Numbered from the stretch's first letter, positions 1 to 12,156 are shown. The stretch: 64,000 nucleotides of DNA from Oasisia sp. SBJ-2009 (GCA_964017155.1 OZ024857.1:10648862-10712861); one strand, 5' to 3'. Numbers and translations are program-made. The notes: a model not told the origin generated them from the letters alone.

Positions 1-1070
1 TGGTATTTTGTGTGTGGAGCCTGGTTTGATTGGCCATGAAGGGAGTAGGTTGTGTCTGGCTGTGCGGAGTAATGAGTTGGTCTGATGCAACGCAAACGTT
101 CACGCTTGTTTCACTGTCGCGATGCTTCAACAATGGCACATCGCTAATGTCAACACATGACAAAAGTTTCTTGTTATCATCACTAGCTGTGGCGATTCAA
201 CCTTCAACCTATTGATTGGATCATATTTGAGATGACACAGCGCCATAACGATGCGGTGACATTGTTCCTGAAGATGCCTGTGACACATATAGTGCATGCG
301 TAGTAGTGTGACAAGAAATGATGCACATGAGTGACAGGTGCCATTCACTTTACATCATCTGTCTGGTGGCGGTAGCATCCATGGTTGTCTGGATGTAGAC
401 CTACGTGATGACATGCGTAGTGTAGCGAACGGTCACTGGTCACACGCACGCAGTGTGTGATGTGATGTAAGAGGAGTGTTCCGTGAGATGATGAGATGTA
501 GAAACTTTGGATTAGTTGTGCCGCTGCCGCTATTGATGTTTCTGCTGGGAAGGATACGGATGTACGCTTACCACGTGGCATGACTGCCCATAGAGGCCTT
601 GGCGACACAGTGATAATGATTCACATCACTGCTTTGTGTGGGCTGGTGGCTATCACCGCTGTACAGGCATAGAGGCATGGATGGTTGACATTGGTACGGA
701 GGCAGGAGTAGGATATCATCCTCAGTAGAAGGTCATAGGTGATACATTGTGGTTGTCATGTGGATGGAGTTTTGCGTGCGAGACACACGATGCCAGTGGA
801 GGTGTAGATGACAGCTTCATTTCACATGGATACATCTGTGCCATACAAATTGTTTACCTGCCAGCGAGGGAGGTGGCCTGAACTGTCTGTGTTAGTTGGT
901 TGAGTGGCCATGCTTGGGAATACAGACTTGTCACACGAATTGCCGTGTCTTCTGGGTGCTGGATGGTTGGTTGGACACACCCGTATGACATTAATCATGT
1001 CACTGTGTTATCTTTTAATATGAACTAGCATTGCCCAGCCCAGTGGAGATCAGGCTTGTTACATTTGCAA
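1..1070. promoter_or_regulatory. 5' region upstream of candidate first exon 1A
   Basis: No coding exon is recognised here. Base composition is less AT-rich and has more CpG than the introns that follow, as expected of a promoter or 5' UTR region. An in-frame TAG at 1026-1028 lies 42 bases before the ATG at 1071, so the open frame of exon 1A begins close to that ATG. Possible acceptor-like AG positions lie between 1028 and 1053, so a further upstream non-coding exon cannot be excluded. No TATA box was recognised. Confidence 0.3.
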
Positions 1071-1656
1071 ATGGCATCAGCGAAGGATGAAGTAGGTAAG
1101 GATGGAGAGGCTGGGTGTGACAGCAGACCCCAGGAGTCCTCAATCTCCGCATCATTGGCTTCAGCCTCCGGTCCGTCTGTCACCGATCGTGTTAGACCAG
1201 CTGCAAAAACGAAAATGTCTGATGCAGCTAAAACGAAAACCGCGTCAGCGCAGTCGCGTTCGATGTCCAGCCAGGCGGCCATGGCGAGCAAGTCTCATTC
1301 ACTGGACAGTCCGGCCTCGTGTAGAATGGCTACTAGGGTGACATCTACAGGTGGTTCTAGGAACCACGCGAGTGCGTCGGACCTGTGGAAGAGCATCAAG
1401 AAGGGAGGACAGAAACTTTTGCCCGGCAGGAACAGCTACCGCACCCCGGCCACCAGCAGCAGAGGGGAGAGGAAGTTCAGGAAGATACTGGCCGTAGCCC
1501 CCCTGGCACTCCACAAGATGGTGCAAGGGCATGGGGCAGGGGAGGGAGGAGAGAGGGAGGGAGCCTCCAGGGCTGTGGGAGTGGCAGGAGGGAAGACACG
1601 GCTGAGGAAGAAGAAGGTGTGTCTGGTGCACGTGGACGGCTGCAGATACAAGATAG
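1071..1656 (+). CDS. candidate alternative first coding exon 1A of PDE1 (long basic, Ser/Ala-rich N-terminus)
   Basis: Open frame of 195 codons plus one base, from ATG 1071 to a splice donor (tacaagatag|gtaacg). It ends in phase 1, exactly the phase required by the exon at 24775. The encoded segment starts MASAKDEVGKDGEAG and is rich in Ser, Ala, Lys and Arg over residues 20-100. Two basic/hydrophobic stretches follow: LWKSIKKGGQKLL (about 105-117) and RKFRKILAVAPLALHKMV (about 134-151). The second has Phe136, Leu140 and Leu145 in the 1-5-10 spacing of some calmodulin-binding helices beside a basic cluster, although Pro144 lies inside it. The exon closes with KKVCLVHVDGCRYKI. I recognise no family in this segment. 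Assignment to PDE1 is inferred from strand, phase and position. It could instead be the first exon of another gene. Confidence 0.5.
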
Positions 1657-1928
1657 GTAACGTCTCGTTGGTTTCTTGTGTCGTCTTTTTGTCTTTGCTT
1701 CTTGGATGGATGATATCAGATTGGTGATGTGTCTCCTTAGCTTGTTTATATTAGAAACACCTTGTTTCCTGGGGTGGAGTACTTATTTCCATAACCTCAC
1801 TTCACCAATGTACTCTATTGTCTACATTTCTTTGCATTTCCAGGTGGTGTGGGGCGTCTTCATTTCTTAGTTATAGATCTCTAGCTGTTTTGAGTCTGGA
1901 TAGTTTTCTTAGACCCTGTGAGTTCCTC

Positions 1929-2054
1929 CACAGTCTGTCATGTAACTGTCACAGTCTGTCATGTGACTGTCACAGTCTGTCATGTGACTGTCACAGTCTG
2001 TCATGTGACTGTCACAGTCTGTCATGTAACTGTCACAGTCTGTCATGTAACTGT
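1929..2054 (+). repeat. 21-bp tandem repeat, 6 copies
   Basis: Six adjacent copies of a 21-base unit starting cacagtctgtcatgt and ending in gactgt or aactgt. The only common variation is G/A at one position. It lies just inside the intron after exon 1A. Confidence 0.95.
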
Positions 2055-2450
2055 TTTGTTTTCATTGGATGCTCCTTGTTTGTAATCTTGTCTTGCCATT
2101 CAATTTTGATGGTCTCTCTGAGTTAATTGTTGATGAAAGTTTGTCACTTACTTGTTGTTGGCTTGGTTATTTTCCAACTCTCAGAGTCATAGTGTTGTAT
2201 GCTTATTTTGATTTAATTTCCATACATGTATTCTTAATTGTCTTTAAGGTTGTAAAGCATCCATAGTCTGGCCAGTTGACACCCTTTGTCTGTCATTTAA
2301 TAAGCCACGATACTGCCTAAATATGTCATGGCTTCTTCACTTCTTTGTCTTAGCTTTTTCATGTTTGACTGTTCTTTGCAGTTGCTTGGATAGGTTAGGT
2401 AATATTTTCTGGACTTTTGCACGGTATTAAATAGGAAATATTCATCCTCA

Positions 2451-3763
2451 GTATCAGCAAGCCTTGGCCTTCTGTGTCAGCAAGCCTTGGTTTGGTGTGT
2501 CAGCAAGCCTTGGTTGTGTGTGTCAGCAAGCCTTGGTCGTGTGTGTCAGCAAGCCTTGGTCGTGTGTGTCAGCAAGCCTTGGTTGTGTGTGTCAGCAAGC
2601 CTTGATCGTGTGAGTCAGCAAGCCTTGGTCGTGTGTGTCAGCAAGCCTTGGTAGTGTGTGTCAGCAAGCCTTGGTTGTGTGTGTCAGCAAGCCTTGGTTG
2701 TGTGTGTCAGCAAGCCTTGGTTGTGTGTGTCAGCAAGCCTTGGTCGTCTGTGTCAGCAAGCCTTGGTTGTGTGTGTCAGCAAGCCTTGGTCGTCTGTGTC
2801 AGCAAGCCTTGGTCGTGTGTGTCAGCACGCCTTGGTCGTCTGTGTCAGCAAGCCTTGGTTGTGTGTGTCAGCAAGCCTTGGTTGTGTGTGCCAGCAAGCC
2901 TTGGTTGTGTGTGTCAGCAAGCCTTGGTGTGTGTGTCAGCAAGCCTTGGTCGTCTGTGTCAGCAAGCCTTGGTTGTGTGTGTCAGCAAGCCTTGGTTGTG
3001 TGTATCAGCAAGCCTTGGTCGTCTGTGTCAGCAAGCCTTGGTCGTGTGTGTCAGCAAGCCTTGGTTGTGTGTGTCAGCAAGCCTCGGTCGTGTGTATCAG
3101 CAAGCCTTGGTCGTGTGTGTCAGCAAGCCTTGGTCGTGTGTGTCAGCAAGCCTTGGTCGTGTGTGTCAGCAAGCCTTGGTTGTGTGTGTCAGCAAGCCTT
3201 GGTCGTGTGTGTCAGCAAGCCTTGGTCGTGTGTGTCAACAAGCCTTGGTCTTCTGTGTCAGCAAGCCTTGGTTGTGTGTGTCAGCAAGCCTTGGTTGTGT
3301 GTGTCAGCAAGCCTTGGTCGTGTGTGTCAGCAAGCCTTGGTCGTGTGTGTCAGCAAGCCTTGGTCGTGTGTGTCAGCAAGCCTTGGTCGTGTGTGTCAGC
3401 AAGCCTTGGTCGTGTGTGTCAGCAAGCCTTGGTCGTGTGTGTCAACAAGCCTTGGTCTTCTGTGTCAGCAAGCCTTGGTTGTGTGTGTCAGCAAGCCTTG
3501 GTTGTGTGTCAGCAAGCCTTGGTTGTGTGTGTCAGCAAGCCTTGGTCATGTGTGTCAGCAAGCTTTGGTCGTGTGTGTCAGCAAGCCTTGGTCTTCTGTA
3601 TCAGCAAGCCTTGGTCGTGTGTGTCAGCAAGCCTTGGTCGTCTGTGTCAGCAAGCCTTGGTCGTCTGTGTCAGCAAGCCTTGGTTGTGTGTGTCAGCAAG
3701 CCTTGGTTGTGTGTGTCAGCAAGCCTTGGTTGTGTGTGTCAGCAAGCCTTGGTCTTCTGTATC
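2451..3763 (+). repeat. 23-bp minisatellite, about 57 copies
   Basis: The unit is gtcagcaagccttggt followed by a 7-base variable segment (tgtgtgt, cgtgtgt, cgtctgt or cttctgt). Degenerate copies trail to about 3830. The + strand unit contains no stop triplet in any frame and 23 is not a multiple of 3, so all three + frames stay open for about 390-405 codons and give the same 23-residue repeat. This is a repeat artefact, not a gene. A few units are shortened (for example near 2930 and 3505), and a CAACAAG variant recurs near 3235 and 3445, indicating a duplicated block of about 9 units. Confidence 0.97.
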
Positions 3764-3849
3764 AAAACAAAATTGGTCATCTGTGCCCGCAAGCATTGGT
3801 ATTAAACGTCAACAAGTCTTGGACTTCTGTGGCCATAAATAAAGCATGC

Positions 3850-5400
3850 TAATTGTGACATCTTCATACAAGCAACTCAGGCTGTCTCACTGTACAATTT
3901 CATTGACTTGCAGAGCACTGATAAAATTAATTAGCTGGCATGTAATAGATGGAACAGTGTGACGTGTTTACCTTCCTTCGTGACAATTATACTGTAGCCT
4001 ATTAATTGTTGGTGAAGTCACCAATTCGCCAAGTGTCTGTTGTACCAATCAGTGCATGTGGACATGTCATTAGTGGTTCACTAGAATAAGTGATTTGTGT
4101 AATGTAATAACAAACAGACAGCTGGTATCTACAGCACACAGGATTGCAAGGTACTGGTTCGTTATTTAAAATAAACTGTTTCCCCTGCAGAGCTCCAAGA
4201 CATCTCTCAGAACAGTGGAACTTGTGGCGTGTGCATGAGCTATTAAGGTGTAATTAAGTCACTTAAGCTATAAGAACTCTTTCTATCCCTCTGACCCTGG
4301 TTCACTCTCCTCTTTCTGTATTCACTTGCCAGTTTCCTAATGGACCACAGACCTGTAATGATATACCGGTGGCGATGTATTAAAACACAAAGGTTGTGGT
4401 TATGTTTGTTTATTTACTTAAATGTTTGAAATATTCTTTTCTCCTGAACATTGGTATTGTTGAAGTCCAAGCTACTTTGAGAGTGACTCAGCACTCGTGT
4501 TATTTTGCCTTCAAAGAAATGTCATACTGTAGGAAGTAGCACTTACTTTGGAATAGTTTATTGGAAATATGCAATATTTTCCATAATACTTGCTACTGGT
4601 ATAGTTATTTAATATCCTTAAATCAACTTTTGTTTGCTCTACTGTTAATCTGAATATCTCTTTTATGCTAAACAACATTTTGTCATGACTAAGGACTTTC
4701 ATATCAAGGTTGTGTGTATTAAAGGTGTCAAACATTTTCTGAGTAATCTTTTTTGACCTGTTAGAATATAGGTAATACTTTATTCCGCTTCAGATATACT
4801 TATGTGTGTATCAGTCCACCAAGTAAAATCTATTGGTTTTACCAGTTATGTTTGACATACAGTTATAAGGAGCATTATACGTACGTTTTTTATTTGGGTA
4901 AAAAAGTCCTTGCAATGCTCGAAAGCGATATTGCATCAGTGCGAGTTATTATGAAGAAACAAGTGACTCTTGCCCGATGGCTATATGTAATTGGCGTACA
5001 TTACTTGGAAATGTAAAAATGGTCACTAATCGCAATGTAAATAGTGGTCTCCATTGGTCACTCAGCCCAATCCCCTGGCACTGCCCTAAGGGTCAGTCTT
5101 GACCACACTTGACCTGAAGGCAGTGTGAACATGCTAACGAGGTGGCCATAAGTGTCATAAGACACAAGCTATGGTATGCTCCAAACCTAATGTGTGTCGT
5201 TTGATGCATCGATTTGTAGTTGACATTGTGAGCATGGAACAGTGGGTCCCTGGTCACCAAGCATTTGTCACGCACCACACTCTTGTTGACAGCAGTGACA
5301 CATTAGTGGTGACTTAGTGCCACTGTGGCATATGTAGCTGGCCACAACTGAGTGGACATCACAGGTCTGGCCACATGGTCACTTCTGGTGTCACACTTAT
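3850..5400. other. intron sequence, nothing recognised
   Basis: AT-rich unique sequence with no supported exon, RNA gene or repeat. Short open frames at 4511-4735 (-) and 4804-5016 (+) show no protein-like composition or splice context. Confidence 0.5.
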
Positions 5401-5423
5401 ATTTCATGATGTTTTCTTGGGTG

Positions 5424-5670
5424 CGCGGACAAAACCCCCTCCGGACAAAACCCCCTCGGACAAACCCCCCTCGGACAAAACCCCCTCAGACAAAACCCCC
5501 TCCATACATAACTCCCTCTAGACATAAGCCATTTCTGGACAAAACCCCCTTGGACAAAACCCCCTCCATACATAATTCCTTCTAGACAATCCATTTCTGG
5601 ACAAAACCCCCTTGGACAAAACCCCCTCCATACATAATTCCTTCTAGACAATCCATTTCCGGACAAAACC
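5424..5670 (+). repeat. compound tandem repeat (ggacaaaaccccct)
   Basis: A 13-15 base unit, ggacaaaaccccct, is repeated about ten times. The second half has a longer period of about 60 bases: two of those units followed by ccatacataattccttctag and acaatccatttct. Open frames on both strands here are by-products of the repeat. Confidence 0.9.
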
Positions 5671-5804
5671 CCCTCATCAATGATACTAGACAGAGGGTAA
5701 CTTGCTTGACACAGTTTTTGTGTCTTTATATTATGCTAGTAATTATAAAATATTTGGTATGTATTTACATTTTTTACATACCAAATTTTATATATAAATA
5801 TATA

Positions 5805-5940
5805 TATAATAATAATAATAAAGCTTTATTGCCATATTCAACGTGCATTACATGATGAATTGGAATGTAGTCTGGCATTGACTCATATAGTGTCATATAT
5901 ATATATATGTATATACAATAAAATGAAATATGGCAAATAA
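5805..5940 (-). mobile_element. 3' tail of a minus-strand retroposon
   Basis: Read on the minus strand this ends ...ggcaataaagctttattattatt, that is an AATAAA-like signal followed by an (ATT)n tail, the usual 3' end of a LINE or a SINE using a LINE tail. No coding remnant is visible in the adjacent AT-rich DNA. Confidence 0.45.
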
Positions 5941-7195
5941 ATATAAGCTATAGATATAAGATATACATATTGTACATAATTTGTTCTTTAAAATGAAACA
6001 AATATTTTAATATAATAAATAAATAAAGACAACATTTCTTGACATCTGAAGTTTTGACATATAACCCTGTATAAATCCATGAGATCACAATAAATCCAAA
6101 TAAATCTACAAAACCACCTCAATCAGTCTTTATCAATACATATCAATCCATGTAAAATGTATCAGTGACTAACCAGCATTTAGATTCTGATTGATTGTCT
6201 ACATCTGCCTGGCTGTCATATATAAAGTTCTTATTGAACAAAATCCATCTACTTTACCTTCTTAATGCAGTAATGTCAGCTTCCACATGTTTGTTTTTCA
6301 ACAGTATTTTCATTTTTTTATGGTGAACACAAACTATTACTTAGCTGAGCAGAATATTCCCATATTTATAGAAACAGTGCGATCATGATGTATCATTCCT
6401 ATATATTCATCAAGAAAATAAAAATTGACCCTCATCTTATCATTTAAATCATTCTTCATACGTATTTAGCAAAAACATTGCAGTTAGCATTATAGTCATG
6501 TATTCAATGTATCTTTTTTAAATTCAAGTTTTACCATAAGTGTCTTTACAAATATCATGTCTGAAATCTGTTTATCAACATTTGGATACCATTACATTAA
6601 TTCACAAGAACTTGAAGTAATACTTTTTTGTAATAATCATGTTCATTGTCATGAATGATAGAACTTCATCATAACAAACAGTGGATAGAGCCTAGAGTCT
6701 TATCATAAACATGACAACATAATCCCTCAAGATTCTAGATGGACACTATACAGGATATGTTTTTGTCTGACCAATCTGCTAAAACAATATCAGGATAATG
6801 CGAACATGACCGACGGCTAATCCACCATGGAGAAGGAGATAGCTACATGAATTGGCAGGTGCCATACTTTCTGTGTTTATTACAAGCAAGTATCTGGAGT
6901 CTGGGATATAGAACAACTTTTATTTGTACATAAAATTCTAGTTTACACAGCACTAAGGCAGAGGAAAAATCACTGACGGTTTTCTCAGGCAACTCACTGA
7001 TACGACCTTATGTCTGACCATTAAGACAAACACTTGATAGTGGGCATGTTTACAAATGCCAGTGTGTCTGCATAAAAGCCAAAACAGCTACTTATAATGC
7101 AATAAACACAATGTTACAGTACAGCAAGTAATGCACAATGTCCCCACACTAACTCCCACCAGTTGTAGATCTTTGTTTTTCGTGTTTTGACTGTG
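5941..7195. other. AT-rich intron, nothing recognised
   Basis: Low-complexity AT-rich sequence without a supported gene. It may contain decayed retroposon sequence continuing from the tail at 5805, but no protein similarity can be read. Confidence 0.4.
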
Positions 7196-7199
7196 TTTG

Positions 7200-7490
7200 C
7201 AGGATGTGTTGTTAGTGACAGTAATTGTTTGTCTCTTCACACAATCGTTGTCTGGTTGTAAATGTGTTGACATGTTGCTGGTGGTTGGAGACACAATTGT
7301 AGCACGTTGTTGTCTGGTGGCAACAACAACATGTTATTTTCATGTAGTGACAAGAATTGTATCGCATTGTTGTATGGAGACAACAGCATCATGTTGTTTT
7401 CATGTAGTGACAACAATTGTATCACACATTGCTGTGTAGAGACAACAGCATCATGTTATTTTCATGTAGTGACAATAATTGTCTTCAGTA
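7200..7490 (+). repeat. degenerate repeat of about 61 bp, 3-4 copies
   Basis: The word ttttcatgtagtgacaa recurs at about 7337, 7398 and 7460, flanked by attgtatc(g/a)ca and ggagacaacagcatcatgtt. Copies have diverged and an older, weaker copy precedes them from about 7200. Confidence 0.75.
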
Positions 7491-8108
7491 TTTTTTTTTT
7501 ATTACTAATATTGAAGCAAAGCTTAGACAATGACCTTTTGAGAAAGAAAGTAATGACGATAAACATAGTGGTTATTGGCATTTAATTTTTAATTATGAAA
7601 ATGGATGAATTTTATTACCTGGTAGTTTTTGATAGTTGGTCAAGGAAAATTCATTTAAATATGAGATTATAAGTGTTTTGGTCAAAATCATACAATTAAT
7701 TGGCCATGCTATGTACATCATGGGCTGGTACAGCAAGGTCTGGATCACTGCCACAGGTCACATTATATAATAATAATAATTATATTTATATTCTCATTTC
7801 CAAAGTACAACTTTGTTCAATCGTGTTAATAATGTCTCCAAAATATTAATACTTGTCGTGATTAACAGAGGTACTGAAATGTGTGTAATAAAATAAGACC
7901 AATATAACATTTACTAATATAAAAAATAAAAATATATAAATAAATAAATAACTGCTAAACTCATGATCTAAGGCTATAATTACTAAAATTGCATTAATAA
8001 ATTGTGGATAATTAATCAACTTTTGAAATTATAAATAATTATTATGGTGTTGTGCACAGTTCATCAATAAAGGTTACAATTGTCCACAAGTAGCTGACAT
8101 TAAACACT

Positions 8109-8114
8109 TTTATT
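8109..8114 (-). terminator. possible polyadenylation signal for a minus-strand terminal exon
   Basis: TTTATT on the + strand reads AATAAA on the minus strand (context caaataaaag). It lies about 235 bases beyond the stop codon of the candidate exon at 8347-8432, a plausible 3' UTR length. The hexamer is common by chance in AT-rich DNA. Confidence 0.2.
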
Positions 8115-8346
8115 TGTCATTAGATCTTTAATAAGGTATCACTAATCAAACGTTCTGTATGTATACAAACTACAGACAAAAGCTGAATAATGTGTCACTT
8201 GTAAATAATAAAAAAAAAATATTCTTGTCTCTGGGTGGTCAGTCACCCGTGGTCACTGGGTGGTCAGATAACTGACCAGTGGTAGTGGACATTAACTTGT
8301 CATTGTCGTCACTGGTCTGTGTGCTTCACCTTTCCCTGACTCTGCA

Positions 8347-8432
8347 TCACTTCAGCTGCCCTTTGCTCTTCAGCGTGTACTTGGCGCACTCAGCTCCATG
8401 CCGCGACCTTTCCTCCACCTTCACAACAAAAC
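8347..8432 (-). CDS. possible terminal coding exon of an unrecognised minus-strand gene
   Basis: On the minus strand the sequence ttactcag|gttttg looks like a splice acceptor, followed by 2 bases, 27 codons and a TGA. The peptide begins FVVKVEERSRHGAECAKY and ends TLKSKGQLK; it is charged and looks coding, but I recognise no family. An AATAAA-type signal lies about 235 bases further. A GC-richer block at 8515-8600 upstream on the same strand also has an acceptor-like start and an open stretch, but their phases do not join cleanly. The + strand of the same stretch also has a good acceptor (ctttgctcttcag, ending 8373) without a matching donor, so strand is uncertain. If real, this gene is nested antisense in a PDE1 intron. 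Confidence 0.25.
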
Positions 8433-8619
8433 CTGAGTAATTCGACATGAAAGAGCGTGTAACGACTAAATCACTGTTACTAGGGCATTGTCCTAATTAG
8501 TGTAGGATCACGTGCGTGGCCTTGACACAGTCGTAGCCGTAGTTTACAGCCCCGCCCGCTCCACCAGAGTGTCTGGCTCGTAACGTTCTCTGTAGCAGCA
8601 AAACATTAACCTTATTCAT

Positions 8620-9790
8620 TAGTAACGTCTGGAACTTCACACAGAATTTAAACCATGACTGATCTTGTGAACTTACATTGGAAAATGGTTTATATTAGTT
8701 ATTGTTCAACGCTTGTATTAGTTGTTAGCCAAATGAAAAGGTTTTGCATCATTTGGAAATATTAGATATTAACATTTTTATTGAGTAAAACCTATCTGAC
8801 CACATGTTTGTGTGGGGTAACAAGTGCTGAGTGTTTGGCTATCAAACAGTGTTATTATTCTGCTACAGACAAAGTCAGCATTACCTTCTCATACTGTGTG
8901 TATGCTATGAAATATGGATCTGCATATATCCTAAATAAAACACTTGAATGACCAAAGAGGGGACATTAAAAGATCCATTCCATTATTCAGTCCTGTCCAT
9001 TCTTCAGTTATGGTCATTCAATAATAAATTGTTCATAATATATTAGTTGAACATTGTGTCTACTAAGTTGTGCTTATTAAAGATCCTGAAACGGGTGTTC
9101 ATACTTTTTTAAGTTAAACCCATGAATTTGTTCAACTTGTAAACAAAACATTCAAAACTGGAACTGAATATAATTTATGCGGTGCACTTCCTTCTAATAA
9201 GTATACACTGGAATAGATGAATGGGTCCTTGTCTTTGATAATATGAATGTGTGGTCATAATTGGCAAGGAGAACAACATGTTGAAACAATTTAAAAACAA
9301 TTTTAGGAGAAGGAGAGTTTAATTATTATTATTATATTATGTGTATTACTGCATGCATCTGTCATTACATTGCCACGTCTGCATGATTATGACACCACTT
9401 GCAGTGTGTGTATGTACATGCATGTGTGCATGTATGTGTGTGTGTGTGGGAGATATTTGACTTGTGCAGACAATAAGAAGTGTAACATTGCCTGTGGGTG
9501 TTAATAAGAAACATACATGAGATTGGATTAAGAGAAAGGTCACCATACTTGCAGCGGCTTGAGTTTGTTGCATTAATCTATTTATCTAATAAGAGAGAAT
9601 AAACCCAGACGACACATTGCTCAAGAAAGCGTATGGATTATCGAGAGTCAATTTTCTCCAGCTCCTGTGTGGCATTGGTTGATTTTGCTTTTAAAATATT
9701 CATATCACATATCACTGTCAAAACCAGTATGTGTTCTGCTCTATCTATATGTAATCTGCATTGTTCCTAATGTTACATTGTGTCCTATTT
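8620..9790. other. intron, nothing recognised apart from a short GT repeat
   Basis: AT-rich sequence with a degenerate (GT)n/(CATG)n microsatellite at about 9405-9450. No supported exon. Confidence 0.4.
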
Positions 9791-9799
9791 CCCTAACTT

Positions 9800-10025
9800 T
9801 TTGCACAGGAAGTATGACAGAGTGGGCTAGAGGCAGAGCAGCCATGACAGCGTACACATTCACCCCCGGCATGGGATCTTTTGCTTCGCCTGGGAGACAC
9901 CAGATAGAAGGGTGCAATGGCTTTTAATATCTCCCGAAAGACATAGATAATGTGAGATGAATGAAACTGAATTGAACCACCATCCCCTTGATTGACAGCC
10001 CAGTGCTCCCCCTGTGACTGAACCC
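9800..10025 (-). mobile_element. tRNA-derived SINE remnant, copy 1 (minus strand)
   Basis: This block shares an ordered series of words with 15365-15590: a gggatcttttgctt-type word, gacaccagatagaaggg, agcttttaatatct/tctcccgaaa, ttgaaccaccat and gattgacag. On the minus strand the end near 9990 reads like a tRNA promoter B-box (ggttcaattc), with the tRNA-like head near 10010 and the body running toward 9800. A run of 14 C at about 10024 abuts the head. Divergence shows an old insertion. Confidence 0.6.
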
Positions 10026-10127
10026 CCCCCCCCCCCCACTAGTCCTAACTAACTTATTACACTCTACACAAGACACAGGTCTATAATATGTGTAAGTCAG
10101 AACGTAATGGTAGGAACACTAAATACT

Positions 10128-10151
10128 CTTAAACTGAACGTTCAGTTTAAG
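10128..10151. repeat. 24-bp perfect palindrome
   Basis: cttaaactgaac followed directly by gttcagtttaag, a perfect inverted repeat with no spacer. Outside it, aggaac (left) and gttcct (right) extend the symmetry imperfectly. Confidence 0.9.
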
Positions 10152-10159
10152 GCGTTCCT

Positions 10160-11570
10160 TCTGCCAGATGACAACACCAGAAATAGACTGCATTAATCCT
10201 ACTGCAGAGCAGATAATCTAATGCATTAGAAAATCTACGGTACACTGCGTACAGCATACTTTTTCCAGATAACAAATTTATTTGCAGCTGCAGCCATTAC
10301 TATCTTGTCGAAGATGTCAGGAGTCATGTGCATTGTTGTGCAGCAACCGTGAATCACGTGACTTCATCAATTGTTGTGTGTTTGAATCTACAGATAATTT
10401 TTTAAACAGGTGTTAATTTATTTCTACTTTTCCTTTACATGATAGTTAACCTTTACACATGATAGTTAACCTTTACAGAGTCGCAACAATCACATTAATT
10501 TGACTACTCTCCTTTTAATTGCGGTCCAGCCTGTGGCAGCCTGTAATGTTTATTAAGTTGTTTTGTGTTGTGCAATTATAAAACATATCATTATATTATA
10601 TGTTAAAAAAGTCCTCTCCCATAAATAAATTTTTGTTATGCCTGCATGCCTGAATTGCGATAAATATATATTTTTTTTAAATACACATAAATTTCAAACA
10701 AATTTCAACAGATAGATGTATCTGAAGAGCAAATAGGATACTTTCCGTGTCCAGCAGATGTCCAGCAATTTTTTGATTTTAGGTAGATAATAGCACTTAT
10801 TTTGAATGGGAATAGGGTAGACTGGTTAACTAATAAAAAAATGTTTTATAAATTTGTACAGCAATTCATGTAAAACATACAGATAAAATGCAATGAAAAC
10901 GGGTTGTTCACCCAGGTTGTCATTGATACTAGGATGAATGCAAGCAGGTCAGTAACATTCTACATAGAGTAATGGCCAGACCTTGGATACAGGTATAATT
11001 AGCTATTAATTGCTCATCTTGGTTATCCTTCCAGGAACTAAGTTGACATCAGTCGTGTAGGCGTGCCATTAGCACAGGCGACAACATCACCACGACTCTG
11101 TGTAACAATCCGGGTGTGGTGACTGGGGCCTCCTCTAGTTACTTAGTCTCTTGCATCTGTCGATTTCATGTCTCTCAAATCTATTGTGGTAGGCAACAAA
11201 AGACTGAACTTGGAAGAGAGACTAACCTAGACATGTGACTTGAATGTCAGGTGACATCACCTCACTTTGGTGACAATGTCTAATTACATGTACAAGTATT
11301 GCTATGGAATGCATGTCCTGGTCGTAACTGAAACCTAAAATATGACCATTTGCCTTTTTTGTCAGGGTACACACTTGTATATGAGTTAAGAGGTGGTTCA
11401 ATTGAATAATTTAAACTGAAAGCGTTTGTTCTAAGAATCAGCTTCAATAGCCTGATTTTGAGGAGCTAACATTGTCACAAGAGTACAATATTTCTGACTT
11501 CCAATGGAACCTGGATATATCCCTTTAGTAAATTCAACAAGACACTTTTTACCAAACTCAGTTTTACATC
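10160..11570. other. intron, nothing recognised
   Basis: AT-rich unique sequence. A 16-base word, catgatagttaaccttt, is duplicated in tandem near 10438-10475. No coding or RNA signal. Confidence 0.4.
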
Positions 11571-11574
11571 AGAA

Positions 11575-11645
11575 TATGATAAAGTTTATTTCAGACAAGA
11601 CGTCGTCCATATATATATATATACATAAAATACAATTTAAAAATA
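11575..11645 (-). mobile_element. retroposon 3' tail, copy 1 of a shared family
   Basis: The + strand word ataaagtttatttcagacaa, then gacgtcgtccatatata and acataaaatacaat, is repeated almost exactly at 26420-26472. The second copy is preceded by (AAT)n, so on the minus strand the element ends gaaataaactttatt plus (ATT)n, a LINE-type 3' end. No coding remnant is readable. Confidence 0.6.
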
Positions 11646-12156
11646 GAACATTCATATACTACAGCTGCATCTTGCAACCTGCCATTAGCAAGAACACCAA
11701 TACTTTGCTGACAAAGACTGCATAACACAATTATAATATTAGAAAAATATAGCAAGTTTATTTAGAAGTAATGTCAACATACCAGGTACATTATACATTG
11801 AAATAAGATAAGAAGCCGACTACTAACGGTGTCTGTGTTCAAGCATACTTTCTTGGACACATGCTTATAGGCGCTGGTTTGGGGCAGACATAGCTACGAC
11901 CAGCCTTGTGCCACACACAGATGTTTTCTAGAGATTTGACAATTGATTGCTGAATAAGGGAAAACATCAGACGTTGATCAATGACAGAAGGTTGCACACC
12001 GGGCATCAATCAGACAGTCCCAGTGAGACTTGGTAGGGCAAACAGTAGCCATTCTTCAGGCCAGGACAGCAACTAACAAATCACCTGTACACAGTGGTCA
12101 ACAACAATGACAAGTGGATCAAGTGATGCATGACCACACAAAGTGACCCGTAACCA

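Noticed and set aside
2451..3763. CRISPR-like array
   Set aside because: Units are contiguous with no unique spacers, and this is eukaryotic DNA. The same applies to the other arrays.
2633..3852. Three overlapping + strand open frames of 390-405 codons
   Set aside because: Produced by a stop-free 23-bp repeat; all frames give the same repeated peptide and no flanking coding sequence exists.
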